NCBI GenBank assembly: GCA_017847885.1
Contig: JAGAUA010000041.1
Location: forward strand, 1-44,578
Length of the DNA: 44,578 bases
Reading direction: 5' to 3'
Source of the DNA: Oscillospiraceae bacterium
Lineage (GTDB): Bacteria; Bacillota; Clostridia; Oscillospirales; Ruminococcaceae
Positions 36,253 to 44,493 of the stretch are shown here, piece after piece (position 1 is the first letter of the stretch; the number at the start of each line of letters is the position of its first letter). The position numbers were made by a program, and so were the translations under genes. The notes under the pieces were generated by a model, which ran no database searches, was not told the DNA's origin, and saw only the letters and a list, made by a program, of their open reading frames with translations.

Positions 36253-37278
36253 TTAACCGATATAATCTGTCGGTATCTGCGGTACTGTAAGAAAGGCTAT
36301 GTAAAGATCCATGAGCCTTGTACCGAAGAACGACGCAAGCGCAAGTCCTATCGTGAGGAACGGTCCGAATGCAAAGGCATTTACGCTTTCTTCATCCGAG
36401 CGGCTCGCCTTGATCTTGAGTATGAGTGAATATCCTGCGCCGAGTACGATCGCGATGAATGCGGCAACTACCGCGGCTTTCCAGCCCAGCATCAGACCTC
36501 CCGCTGCCATAAGGATAACATCTCCCATACCGAAGCCGTACACGGGTCCTGTTTCCTTGATTGCTTCAAGGTGCTTGTCAAGAGCTTTCTGCAGCTTGGC
36601 ATATTCCTTATCGGTATCGCTCATCTTCTTTAAACGCTTTTTGATTTTGCGGGCAGCTTTGTGATCCTCGCTTATAAACAGACTGTATATAAGCGGTGTA
36701 AGGACAAACCCGAAAATAAGGAAGGGTACGCTTACACTGAAAAGACCTATCAGACCTTCTTCAAGAGTTACATCGCAGCCTCTTACTTTTGTGGGTATCA
36801 CCGCTGTGAGAACACGGGTCACAAATCCTACGATTATAAGGTACATAAGCACGCCCACGGTCATTTCCTGGGTGTCGTGATCCTCAAAGCCGATGACGAT
36901 AAGTCCTGCAATGAAAAGGCAAATGAGCGCAGGGTAGATAAGTCCGTCGGAAATAACATCAAACCGCAGGAAGGTCAGAACGAAAAGTATACCCGTAAGG
37001 CTTTCCACAAGAATGTATCTTCCCGAAATTTTTGAACCGCAGGCACGGCACTTTCCCCTCAAAAAAAGCCAGCTGAACACCGGTATGAGGTCGTACCATT
37101 TAATAGGCGTTCCGCAGGTCATGCAGTGGGAATTCTGCTTGGTAAGCGATTCACCGGCAGGCAGCCTGTAAATGCATACATTAAGAAAGCTGCCGATAGT
37201 AATGCCGAAGAGAAATACCATTACGAGGACTCCAATGTGATAACCTATCTCAAAGGAATCCATAGCCGAAAAATTCAT
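36253..37278 (-). CDS. pilD: Prepilin peptidase PilD
   Basis: A 341-residue bifunctional peptidase/methylase. The N-terminal segment GSFLNVCIYRLP is typical, followed by a CMTC...CRAC zinc motif. The catalytic aspartates fall in FEDHDTQE near residue 131 and GMGDVIL near 255. Between them is a charged cytoplasmic insert of about 45 residues (DHKAARKIKKRLKKMSDTDK), longer than in usual PilD (about 250-290). It cleaves prepilins before Phe+1 and methylates the new N-terminus. It is the only minus-strand gene inside the pilus locus. AAAGGAGAG precedes the ATG. Confidence 0.93.
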   Translation of the reverse strand: MNFSAMDSFEIGYHIGVLVMVFLFGITIGSFLNVCIYRLPAGESLTKQNSHCMTCGTPIKWYDLIPVFSWLFLRGKCRACGSKISGRYILVESLTGILFVLTFLRFDVISDGLIYPALICLFIAGLIVIGFEDHDTQEMTVGVLMYLIIVGFVTRVLTAVIPTKVRGCDVTLEEGLIGLFSVSVPFLIFGFVLTPLIYSLFISEDHKAARKIKKRLKKMSDTDKEYAKLQKALDKHLEAIKETGPVYGFGMGDVILMAAGGLMLGWKAAVVAAFIAIVLGAGYSLILKIKASRSDEESVNAFAFGPFLTIGLALASFFGTRLMDLYIAFLTVPQIPTDYIG

Positions 37279-37320
37279 ATCAGTCTCTCCTTTATTAAAT
37301 ATGAAAATTATGATATTAAT

Positions 37321-37349
37321 ATCTTAACATATATTTTTAAAAATTACAA
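37321..37349 (-). promoter_or_regulatory. Candidate promoter of pilD
   Basis: Minus-strand TTGTAA (37344-37349), 17 bases, TAAGAT (37321-37326), 43 bases before the pilD ATG. Confidence 0.5.
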
Positions 37350-37382
37350 TAGCTTAAAGGCGTTTATGCCGCAAAACAAAAC

Positions 37383-37495
37383 TTATTTCAGCATTGTACC
37401 TGCATAGGTATGAAATAAATGAAAATGCTTTTCGGATTTTGCCGCGGAAAAATCCGGTTATATACCGTCAGAACGTTTGACCCGTATGCCGGTAT
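37383..37495 (+). promoter_or_regulatory. Structured leader of pilB
   Basis: Three hairpins in sequence: TTATTTCA/TGAAATAA (37383-37418) enclosing TACC/GGTA, CGGATTTT/AAAATCCG (37433-37456), and ATACCG/CGGTAT (37462-37495). No convincing promoter is seen. The group occupies most of the divergent pilD-pilB space. Confidence 0.5.
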
Positions 37496-37533
37496 TATTC
37501 AGCAATGCTTCTGCGGAGAAATGGGGCTTTAGA

Positions 37534-39222
37534 ATGAAAAATATTCCTATTGGTCAGTACATGGTCAACGAGGGCGTTATTACCGAAGAACAGCTTCAAA
37601 ACGTCCTTGACAAAAAAAAGGAGGAAAATACTCCGGGTAAATATTTCGGTGATTATGTTATTGAATTGGGATATGTTACCGATATTCAGTTCGGTCAGGT
37701 GCTTGCAAAGAAGCTTAACGTTCCGTTCATAGACCTTAACGACCCTGAAACAGTCATTAACGTTGAGGCAGTTAAGAAAATTCCCGAAGCCCTTGCCAAA
37801 AAACATACTATTATAGGTATAAAAATTACGGGCAAGAGACTTACGGTTGCTACCCACGACCCTGTTAACTTCTATATTTTCGAGGATATCAAGGTAAATA
37901 CGGGTATGGACGTTGTGCCTGTGCTTTCCACAAAGGCAGGCATCATAAAGGCTATCGGCAAGAACTACTCGATGCAGAATACCTCCTCCCTTCTCGACAG
38001 CGTTGAAAACCAGTTCGGTGACGACGACGCATTCGGTATCGACGAAGAATCCGCAGAGAGAATCGACAGCGCACCTATCGTAAAGCTGGCAACAACTATC
38101 GTTGAAAACTCTTTCCGTGCGGACGCAACGGATATTCATATCGAGCCGTTCAAGACCTTTACGCGTATCCGTATCCGTGTAAACGGCGACCTTATCGAGC
38201 TGATGAACATTTCAAACGTGGTGCATAACTCACTTGTTACACGTCTTAAGATCATAAGCGGCATGAACATTGCCGAAAAGCGTGTGCCGCAGGACGGCCG
38301 TTTCACTCAGGTTGTTGACGGAACTGTTCTTGACGTCCGTGTATCCAACCTGCCGACGGTAAACGGCGAAAAGGTCGTTATCCGTATCCTTTCAACAGGT
38401 GATGTTGGCGTAAGAAAGATCACCGATCTGGGTATGACTGCTTACAACTATGAAAGATTTGTTTCCGTACTTAAGGTTCCGCAAGGCGTTGTGCTTGTAA
38501 CAGGTCCTACAGGTTCCGGTAAAACAACCACTCTTTATGCCGCTCTCGGTGAGATCGCAAAGCCTAACGTTAACGTAATCACCGTTGAGGACCCTGTCGA
38601 AAAGAATATCGAGGGTATCAATCAGTGTCAGGTTAACGTAAAGGCGGGCATGACCTTTGCCGCAGCGCTTCGTTCAATTCTCCGTCAGGACCCCGATATC
38701 GTAATGATCGGTGAGATGCGTGACCAGGAGACTGCCGATATCGCTATCAGAGCCGCTATCACAGGTCACTTGGTTCTTTCAACACTCCATACAAACGACG
38801 CTCCTTCGACAATTACCCGTCTGGTGGATATGGGCGTTGCGCCGTATATGGTTGCGACCTCCCTTATCGGTATCATTGCACAGCGACTTGTTAAAAAGAT
38901 ATGCATGGAATGCAGAACGCCCCGTTTGTCCACTCCCGAGGAAGACAAACTTATGGGTATTCAGGGACCTATCACGATTTACGACGCTTGCGGCTGTCCC
39001 AAGTGCAACAACACAGGCTACACGGGACGTACTGCTATCCATGAGATACTGCTTTGCACACCCGAAATGAGCGCGCTTATTGCTAACGACGGCAAGGTGG
39101 ACGCAATTTCAAAGCTTGCTAAAGAGCAGGGCACAAAGCTCCTTCGTGACAACGTTTCCGAGCTTGTTCAGGAAGGCAAGACAACTATGGATGAGCTTGT
39201 AAGAGTTACATATGCTATCTGA
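37534..39222 (+). CDS. pilB: Type IV pilus extension ATPase PilB
   Basis: A 562-residue secretion ATPase of the GspE/PilB family. An N-terminal MshEN-type domain (IGQYMVNEGVITEEQLQNVL), which in homologues can bind cyclic di-GMP, precedes the motor core. Walker A is GPTGSGKTTT near residues 325-334. The Asp box, Walker B (LRQDPDIVMIGEMRD) and His box (LVLSTLHTNDA) follow. A late tetracysteine zinc site is CMEC...CPKC. The ATG at 37534 is favoured over 37477 because the protein then begins as PilB does. The ribosome site is weak. Confidence 0.95.
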   Translation: MKNIPIGQYMVNEGVITEEQLQNVLDKKKEENTPGKYFGDYVIELGYVTDIQFGQVLAKKLNVPFIDLNDPETVINVEAVKKIPEALAKKHTIIGIKITGKRLTVATHDPVNFYIFEDIKVNTGMDVVPVLSTKAGIIKAIGKNYSMQNTSSLLDSVENQFGDDDAFGIDEESAERIDSAPIVKLATTIVENSFRADATDIHIEPFKTFTRIRIRVNGDLIELMNISNVVHNSLVTRLKIISGMNIAEKRVPQDGRFTQVVDGTVLDVRVSNLPTVNGEKVVIRILSTGDVGVRKITDLGMTAYNYERFVSVLKVPQGVVLVTGPTGSGKTTTLYAALGEIAKPNVNVITVEDPVEKNIEGINQCQVNVKAGMTFAAALRSILRQDPDIVMIGEMRDQETADIAIRAAITGHLVLSTLHTNDAPSTITRLVDMGVAPYMVATSLIGIIAQRLVKKICMECRTPRLSTPEEDKLMGIQGPITIYDACGCPKCNNTGYTGRTAIHEILLCTPEMSALIANDGKVDAISKLAKEQGTKLLRDNVSELVQEGKTTMDELVRVTYAI

Positions 39223-39266
39223 TTTTTATGCTGCGTAAAAATATATATTGAAAGGAACTACACGCC

Positions 39267-40382
39267 ATGGATATTGAGAAAAAACCACAGGAAAAGGTTG
39301 TCATCAGCATTGACAAAATTCTTGACGAGGCGCGCGTCCTCGGATGCTCCGACGTTCATTTTACAACAAAAATCTCACCTGTTGTAAGACTTCACGGTTC
39401 ACTCCGCAAGCTTAGCTCCTACCCCGAAATGACGGAAGCTGCCATCATGAAGATATGCGAGCAGATGACCGGCGGACGTAACATGGAAAACATCAAGAAC
39501 AAGGTCGACGCCGACTTTTCATACGTAACCAGACGCGGTTACCGTCACAGAGTTAACGTTTACCACCAGCGCGGAAATACGGCTATCGCTATCCGTCTGC
39601 TGCGCAACGATATTCCTACACTTGAGGATCTGGATCTGCCTCCTATTCTCGGCGAGTTCGCTCTCCGTCCCAGAGGACTTATACTTGTAACAGGTCCTAC
39701 AGGTTCCGGTAAGTCTACAACTCTTGCGGCAATGATCGACTATGTAAACATTAATAAATCCGCACATATTATAACTATCGAAGACCCTATCGAGTATGTT
39801 CACGAGCATAAGCGCTGCATGGTAAACCAGAGAGAGGTCGGCGACGACGTTGAATCCTTCGCCATGTCTCTTAGAGCCGCTCTCCGTGAGGACCCCGACG
39901 TTGTACTCGTAGGTGAGATGCGTGACTTTGAAACAATCAACGCTGCCGTAACTGCCGCTGAAACAGGTCACCTTGTTATGTCCACACTTCATACGACCTG
40001 TGCTTCGGATACTATCAACCGTATCATCGACGTATTCCCGTCCCACCAGCAGGCACAGATCCGTACACAGCTTGCAACGGTTCTCGTAGGCGTTATCGCA
40101 CAGACCCTTATCCCTAAGGCTGACGGTACAGGACGAGTTGCCGCTCTTGAGATACTTAACGCTACCGACGCCGTAAAGGCAATGATCCGTGACAATAAGG
40201 TACACCTTATCCAGACCGCTATCCAGACGGGTCGAAAGGACGGCATGGTTTGTCTCGACCAGGAGCTTGCGCGTCTTGTTAAGGAGGGCGTTATTACGGA
40301 GATGCACGCTCGTGAGAAATCCCTTGACATCAACGAGTTTGAGCGTTTCCTCAAGGGCACAAGCAGCTCAGGTCTCAGATAA
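39267..40382 (+). CDS. pilT: Type IV pilus retraction ATPase PilT
   Basis: A 371-residue PilT. Walker A is GPTGSGKSTT near residues 143-152. ALREDPDVVLVGEMRD forms Walker B and VMSTLHTTCASDTINRIIDVF the His box. The C-terminal AVKAMIRDNKVHLIQTAIQ corresponds to the AIRNLIRE retraction motif. It powers depolymerisation of the pilus and hence twitching or contact pulling. The DNA around Walker A shares a 26-base identical run with pilB. GAAAGGAAC precedes the ATG. It is the last gene of a pilB-pilT unit. Confidence 0.95.
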   Translation: MDIEKKPQEKVVISIDKILDEARVLGCSDVHFTTKISPVVRLHGSLRKLSSYPEMTEAAIMKICEQMTGGRNMENIKNKVDADFSYVTRRGYRHRVNVYHQRGNTAIAIRLLRNDIPTLEDLDLPPILGEFALRPRGLILVTGPTGSGKSTTLAAMIDYVNINKSAHIITIEDPIEYVHEHKRCMVNQREVGDDVESFAMSLRAALREDPDVVLVGEMRDFETINAAVTAAETGHLVMSTLHTTCASDTINRIIDVFPSHQQAQIRTQLATVLVGVIAQTLIPKADGTGRVAALEILNATDAVKAMIRDNKVHLIQTAIQTGRKDGMVCLDQELARLVKEGVITEMHAREKSLDINEFERFLKGTSSSGLR

Positions 40383-40550
40383 ATCTGCACAAGTTTTCAT
40401 TTTACGCTTCAATGGAATTGTGTATATTAACCTATGCAGTTGTTTCTGTACATATTTCGGTCAAATTGCTGAAAAAAATTGCTTAAATTAAACATTCAAA
40501 GCAAAAATGTACAAATTCATAAAATCAGAGGTAAAAATATCATTTTTCTA

Positions 40551-40579
40551 TTGACAATTGTTAAGTTTGTGTATATAAT
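40551..40579 (+). promoter_or_regulatory. Promoter of the first pilin-like gene
   Basis: TTGACA (40551-40556), 17 bases, TATAAT (40574-40579): a full consensus 57 bases before the ATG. The rest of 40383-40550 shows nothing recognisable. Confidence 0.85.
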
Positions 40580-40636
40580 AATAAATAGTAAGGAGCAACC
40601 ATATTATTTGGCTGATACTTATAGGAGGAGAGTCCA

Positions 40637-41302
40637 ATGAATTCTAAAAAACTCAAGGGCTTTACCCTGGTTGAAATGATTGTTGTTATTGCAATAATTG
40701 CAATTCTTGCCGGAATTTTGTCGGTAGCACTTCAAGGCTTCCAGCTTAGTTCAAGAATGGAAACAAACAACAATAAGGCACAGATGGTCTATACCGGTAT
40801 GCAGAATCAGCTTATCCAATGCGAAATTAAGCAGGACAGCAAAATGTTCTTTAAACCCGGAAATACAACTCAGAACTATTCGGTTGTAAAATTTTGGGTC
40901 GACGGAAGCGGATTGGGTTCAACTATCAATGTTTCCGACAGCTTAAGCAACGGAACTGATGTAACGGCTAATGACGCTGACAATGCTAAGAAAGAACAGT
41001 ATGGCAAGTTGGAAAATGCGATAAAGTCATTTCTTAATCCGTCATTCGTAGGCTCGTTTGCCGTGTACATTGACCTCGAGGATTATGTTGTGGATTCGGT
41101 TGTGTTTGTTGAAAATTCGATGAATCTTGCCGATCTTGATACATCAACACTTACAAATAATGAGCTGATCAAGCACAATTTTAATTCTACGACAACAACA
41201 ACTGAAAGCCATACTTTTAATTCGAGCGATGAGCTTAAAACATCGATCAAGCATCACAGCGTATACTATGGCGTTTACCCCTATTCAAGCAGCGTTACAT
41301 AA
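40637..41302 (+). CDS. Type IV pilin-like protein
   Basis: A 221-residue pilin-like protein. The KLKG|FTLVEMIVVIAIIAIL site has Phe+1 and Glu+5. The globular domain is Asn/Thr-rich, ends with a Tyr-rich VYYGVYPYS and lacks paired cysteines. It is longer than the two later pilins and lacks their HPLxPNS tail. GGAGGAG lies 7 bases before the ATG, and it has its own strong promoter. It could be an abundant alternative pilin or an initiating minor pilin. Confidence 0.88.
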   Translation: MNSKKLKGFTLVEMIVVIAIIAILAGILSVALQGFQLSSRMETNNNKAQMVYTGMQNQLIQCEIKQDSKMFFKPGNTTQNYSVVKFWVDGSGLGSTINVSDSLSNGTDVTANDADNAKKEQYGKLENAIKSFLNPSFVGSFAVYIDLEDYVVDSVVFVENSMNLADLDTSTLTNNELIKHNFNSTTTTTESHTFNSSDELKTSIKHHSVYYGVYPYSSSVT

Positions 41303-41319
41303 TAACGCGCAACAATCGG

Positions 41320-41354
41320 AAAAGTGTGTAACCTTAGTATTGGTGACACTTTTT
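41320..41354 (+). terminator. Terminator-like hairpin before the major pilin gene
   Basis: AAAAGTGT pairs with ACACTTTT (41320-41327 with 41346-41353), extended by ACC/GGT, with a T-run at its end. It may partly stop upstream transcription or protect the 5' end of a processed pilA mRNA. Confidence 0.6.
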
Positions 41355-41395
41355 AATAAAAAATATTTTAATATTTTAAGAAGGAGGAATTTCCA

Positions 41396-41908
41396 ATGAG
41401 AAATTCAAAGGTTAAGGGCTTTACACTTATTGAGCTCATCGTTGTAATCGCAATCATCGGCGTTCTTGCTGCTATCCTCGTACCTTCTATGCTTGGTTAC
41501 GTTAGAAACGCAAGAATCTCTTCCGCAAACGCTAACGCTAAGACAGTAAACACTGCTTGTGCTGCTGTTCTTACACAGGCTTCTATCGATGGTAAGTCTG
41601 TTTCTACCGGTGGTGCAAGACTTGCCGGTCCTATCAGCAAGTCTAATATGACTACTGTTGCTTTTGGTGCTTCTCAGCTTGATCTTTCCGATCACCTCGG
41701 TTCTGAGTTCGACGGTGTTGGTTACTGCGTATACGATGCTCCTACATATGCTGTAAAGTTCACAACATGGGCTAAGAATACTGATGCTTACACTGCTGGC
41801 GGTACTCCTACAGCTACCAGCACACCTCCTACAGCTGCAGCTCAGCTTTCTACAGCTAAGTCTACAGGTGCTATCATCGGTTACCACCCCCTCACTCCTA
41901 ACTCGTAA
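41396..41908 (+). CDS. pilA: Major type IV pilin candidate PilA
   Basis: A 170-residue pilin with a short basic leader and KG|FTLIELIVVIAIIGVL. The helix continues through VPSMLGYVRNAR. The globular domain has only two cysteines (TACAA and GYCVY), is rich in Ser, Thr and Ala, and ends HPLTPNS. A TPTATSTPPTAAA stretch near residue 140 looks flexible and could be glycosylated. AAGGAGG precedes the ATG, codons are the genome's preferred ones and a strong terminator follows, so high expression is likely. Confidence 0.92.
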   Translation: MRNSKVKGFTLIELIVVIAIIGVLAAILVPSMLGYVRNARISSANANAKTVNTACAAVLTQASIDGKSVSTGGARLAGPISKSNMTTVAFGASQLDLSDHLGSEFDGVGYCVYDAPTYAVKFTTWAKNTDAYTAGGTPTATSTPPTAAAQLSTAKSTGAIIGYHPLTPNS

Positions 41909-41940
41909 TATAGTTAAGGTTTGAGACCTAAAAGCTAATA

Positions 41941-41969
41941 AAAAACGGCGGATTTTCCGCCGTTTTTTT
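41941..41969 (+). terminator. Terminator of pilA
   Basis: A 12-bp stem AAAAACGGCGGA/TCCGCCGTTTTT with loop TTT ends in a run of seven T. Confidence 0.95.
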
Positions 41970-41995
41970 ATACCAAAATTTATGGAGATTATTGT

Positions 41996-42841
41996 ATGAA
42001 TAAAAACAGTTCGGATAAAAAAACTGCAATTATGATTTTGGTAACATTTGCGGTTGTAATAATTGTTCTGCTTATCATTGAGTTTGTTCCCGGAATAAAA
42101 TACCATGAAAAAACATCAAAAGAGCTTCTGCTTGAAAAATATGCCGCTTTGAATAACGAGTATGGAGACTATATAGCTGCAAATGGCGATTTATATCCCG
42201 AGGAAGTTTTAACGTGGTGTGGCTTTGGCGAGGGATATAATGAAGACGACATGATGCTTGTTTACAATTACCCTGCTCATGTTAATGATTATGATTCAAT
42301 GTCATTTACCGATGAAGAGCTGAACTGCAAGGAGATCCCCGCGCTTTATATGACAGATACAAGATGGGGATATGAATATGACGGTGATGGAACAATAAGT
42401 CGGGATGGCTGTGCAGCTGTGTCAATTACAATGGCAAACCTTTATCTGAATCACAATTCCGAGGTTGACCCTGTCAAGGTCATGGATTATGCTTACAACA
42501 ACGATTATATTGGCTTTAGCGGCGGCATAAGGTCAAGGCATATTTCTGATGTTCTTGAACATTTTGGTTTAAAAAATACCGAGCATAATTTTGACAAGGA
42601 CGAGGGCGGAAGCGGCGAGCTTACCGAGGCAGAGCTGAAAAATGCATTGGACAAGGAGAATACCGCGGTAATGGCAGCTATGTACGGCGAGACCTTCAGC
42701 GGTCACGCAATTATTATCCGCGGATATGATGAAAACGGATTCTATATAAACGATCCGGGAGACAGAGAAAAAACCGAAAAGGTGTGGAAATTTGACGAAT
42801 TAAAGGGCGAATTGATGCGATATTGGGAAATTAATGCATAA
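41996..42841 (+). CDS. Membrane-anchored C39-like cysteine peptidase
   Basis: A 281-residue protein. A signal-anchor helix lies at about residues 10-30. The extracytoplasmic part holds a C39_2-type peptidase fold: TDTRWGYEYDGDG, then RDGCAAVSITMANLY with the presumed nucleophile C139, GHAIIIRGYDENGFYINDP with H237 and D253. No ABC transporter is joined to it, so it is not a bacteriocin exporter. It lies between the two related pilin genes. A role in pilin trimming, cell-wall passage or surface protein turnover is inference. There is no strong ribosome site; ATTATTGT precedes the ATG. Confidence 0.82.
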   Translation: MNKNSSDKKTAIMILVTFAVVIIVLLIIEFVPGIKYHEKTSKELLLEKYAALNNEYGDYIAANGDLYPEEVLTWCGFGEGYNEDDMMLVYNYPAHVNDYDSMSFTDEELNCKEIPALYMTDTRWGYEYDGDGTISRDGCAAVSITMANLYLNHNSEVDPVKVMDYAYNNDYIGFSGGIRSRHISDVLEHFGLKNTEHNFDKDEGGSGELTEAELKNALDKENTAVMAAMYGETFSGHAIIIRGYDENGFYINDPGDREKTEKVWKFDELKGELMRYWEINA

Positions 42842-42900
42842 ACCGTCATATTGTACAAATAACTTATCTCCAAATTTATACGAGTTAACACTAATTTTTG

Positions 42901-42929
42901 TTGACAATATGCTATAAATCGTGTATTAT
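42901..42929 (+). promoter_or_regulatory. Promoter of the cysteine-rich pilin gene
   Basis: TTGACA (42901-42906), 17 bases, TATTAT (42924-42929). A TATAAT three bases further gives a 20-base spacer. The downstream TATAATTATTAG also follows the tRNA-Pro promoter. Confidence 0.75.
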
Positions 42930-42986
42930 AATTATTAGAGAATAAAAAATACAGTTATTTTACTTTTGGGGAATAAGGGGTGTACT

Positions 42987-43466
42987 ATGAAAAATAAATT
43001 CAAAGGTTTTACGCTTATTGAACTTATCGTTGTTATTGCGATAATCGGCGTACTTGCAGCAATTCTTGTGCCGACTATGCTTGGGTATGTAAGAAATGCC
43101 AGAGTAACCAAAATGAACGGCAATGCTAAAAGCATTTACAGCGGCGCTCAGCTTGCAATTACCGATTGTTACAATAAAGGTCTTGCGGATATTCAGCCAG
43201 ATTGCATTTATACCGGCTCGGACGATTGTATCGGTCATCCCGACGGCGGCGGTGACGACTGCGAGCTGAAAAATTATCTGGGCGAAAAATTTGGGGGATA
43301 TTTTGCTTTTGTGACCGATTCTCAAGGCGGCGGCTGTGTTTATGCTCTTTGGAGTGATAAGCCGATTTCACCGTCAGATGTTCGGCATATGACCACTCAG
43401 GACGTGGAGGATTCCCTCGCAACGTCGCTTCCTATGGGTTGTCACCCGTTAAAACCGAATTCGTAA
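42987..43466 (+). CDS. Cysteine-rich type IV pilin paralogue
   Basis: A 159-residue pilin. From KG|FTLIEL to NAR its N-terminal 34 residues match the major pilin except Ser/Thr at one place. The globular domain is different: six Cys, a DPxx-rich Gly/Asp loop (GHPDGGGDDC), a shared CVY and a HPLKPNS tail. Disulfides are likely outside the cell. The frame is open to 42966, but AAGGGG before the ATG at 42987 sets the start. Its own promoter lies upstream; a hairpin with T-run follows. Confidence 0.9.
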   Translation: MKNKFKGFTLIELIVVIAIIGVLAAILVPTMLGYVRNARVTKMNGNAKSIYSGAQLAITDCYNKGLADIQPDCIYTGSDDCIGHPDGGGDDCELKNYLGEKFGGYFAFVTDSQGGGCVYALWSDKPISPSDVRHMTTQDVEDSLATSLPMGCHPLKPNS

Positions 43467-43523
43467 AAATAAAGGGATTGCCATAAAGGGGACCACCCAT
43501 ACAGAAGTATTTAATATGTACCG

Positions 43524-43564
43524 AAAGGTTGTGTAGGAAAATCCTACGCAGCCTTTCTTTTTTT
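43524..43564 (+). terminator. Terminator after the cysteine-rich pilin
   Basis: Stem AAAGGTTGTGTAGGA with TCCTACGCAGCCTTT (one mismatch), loop AAA, then CTTTTTTT. Its right arm overlaps the last codons of the recombinase fragment on the other strand. Confidence 0.85.
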
Positions 43565-44407
43565 GTCGTAAACCATACTGTCAGCGACAGCAGTTGCAAC
43601 TGCGACATTGAAGCGGAAGCAAATGTCAATCTGCTGTGTTCTGTGTCCGCTTGACTTGTCAGGTGCGTGTACGACAATCTTTTCAATGAATTCGTGCATA
43701 ATTTCGGGAGTAAGCTTCGGGATTTCAGAATACTTGCGGACAATTCCGATAAACTGAGCAGTGTCAACGTTCTTTTGCTCCCTTGCTTCAATGAACTGAG
43801 ATAATTCGGGAATAATCTGCCTGAGTTCCTTTTGCTCAGCTTCATAATTCTTCGACATCATCTCAAAACGCTCATCAGAAATCTTGCCACTCACATTATC
43901 CTCATAAAGTCTTGTAAACAGCTTGTCCAGTTCGGAAATTCGCTTTTCAGACTGAGCAAGCCTTTTCTTTGCCGCTTTCATCTCGGCAGATTGCTTCTGC
44001 TGTGAGTTCTGCATTGCAAGCTCAATAAACTCCGACTCATTCTCTCTGACGAAGGTTGTCATCTTTCTGAGTTCAGATAATACGATTTCTTCAAGCACAA
44101 CAGTACGGATAAAATGTGCGGAACAATCATCTTTGTCTTTAGCATAAGACGAACATTTCAGATGCTCTTGGTCTGAATTGAGCCTTTTGGAACGACAGAG
44201 ATACATTTTCTTGCCGCAGTCTGCACAGTAAACCATTCCCGAAAACGGATTGATTTCTTCCTGATGCTGAAGCTTTCTCTTGTTTTTGCGAAGCTCCTGA
44301 ACTAAGTCAAAATCTTCCTTTGAAATAATTGCCTCGTGCGTGTTTTCAAAGATTGCCCAATCCTCTTTGGGATTTTCAATCGACGCACTACGTCGGAAAT
44401 ATTTTCT
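43544..44407 (-). pseudogene. C-terminal fragment of a large serine recombinase
   Basis: Open without a start from 44407 to 43544 (287 residues). It shows the end of the recombinase domain (NPKEDWAIFENTHEAIIS), the zinc ribbon (YCADCGKKMYLC...HLKCSSYAKDKDDC), a long coiled coil and a DUF4368-like C-terminus. The catalytic resolvase domain is missing. A TAA sits immediately upstream in frame (44408-44410). The upstream DNA instead encodes a TnpW-like protein in another frame. An internal Met at 44236 could start a 230-residue product, but no function is expected. Confidence 0.85.
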
Positions 44408-44493
44408 TTACAATTTGGTGCGAACTTTACGTTCACGATATATGTCGTATTACCGATTTTGTATTCGGTTGCAGATGTGATATCCTTTGCCAT
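44302..44493 (-). pseudogene. TnpW-like transposon protein, truncated and fused out of frame
   Basis: MAKDITSATEYKIGNTTYIV begins at an ATG with GGAGG about 8 bases upstream. The first 40 residues, through KENISDVVRRL, resemble TnpW proteins of clostridial integrative elements. The remaining 20 are read in the wrong frame through recombinase DNA. A deletion joining tnpW to the recombinase gene near 44370-44400 explains both. The remaining bases to 44578 show nothing more. Confidence 0.7.

Noticed and set aside
41996..42841. Bacteriocin-processing C39 exporter
   Set aside because: No ABC membrane or ATPase domain and no leader peptide gene nearby; it is a stand-alone anchored peptidase-like protein.
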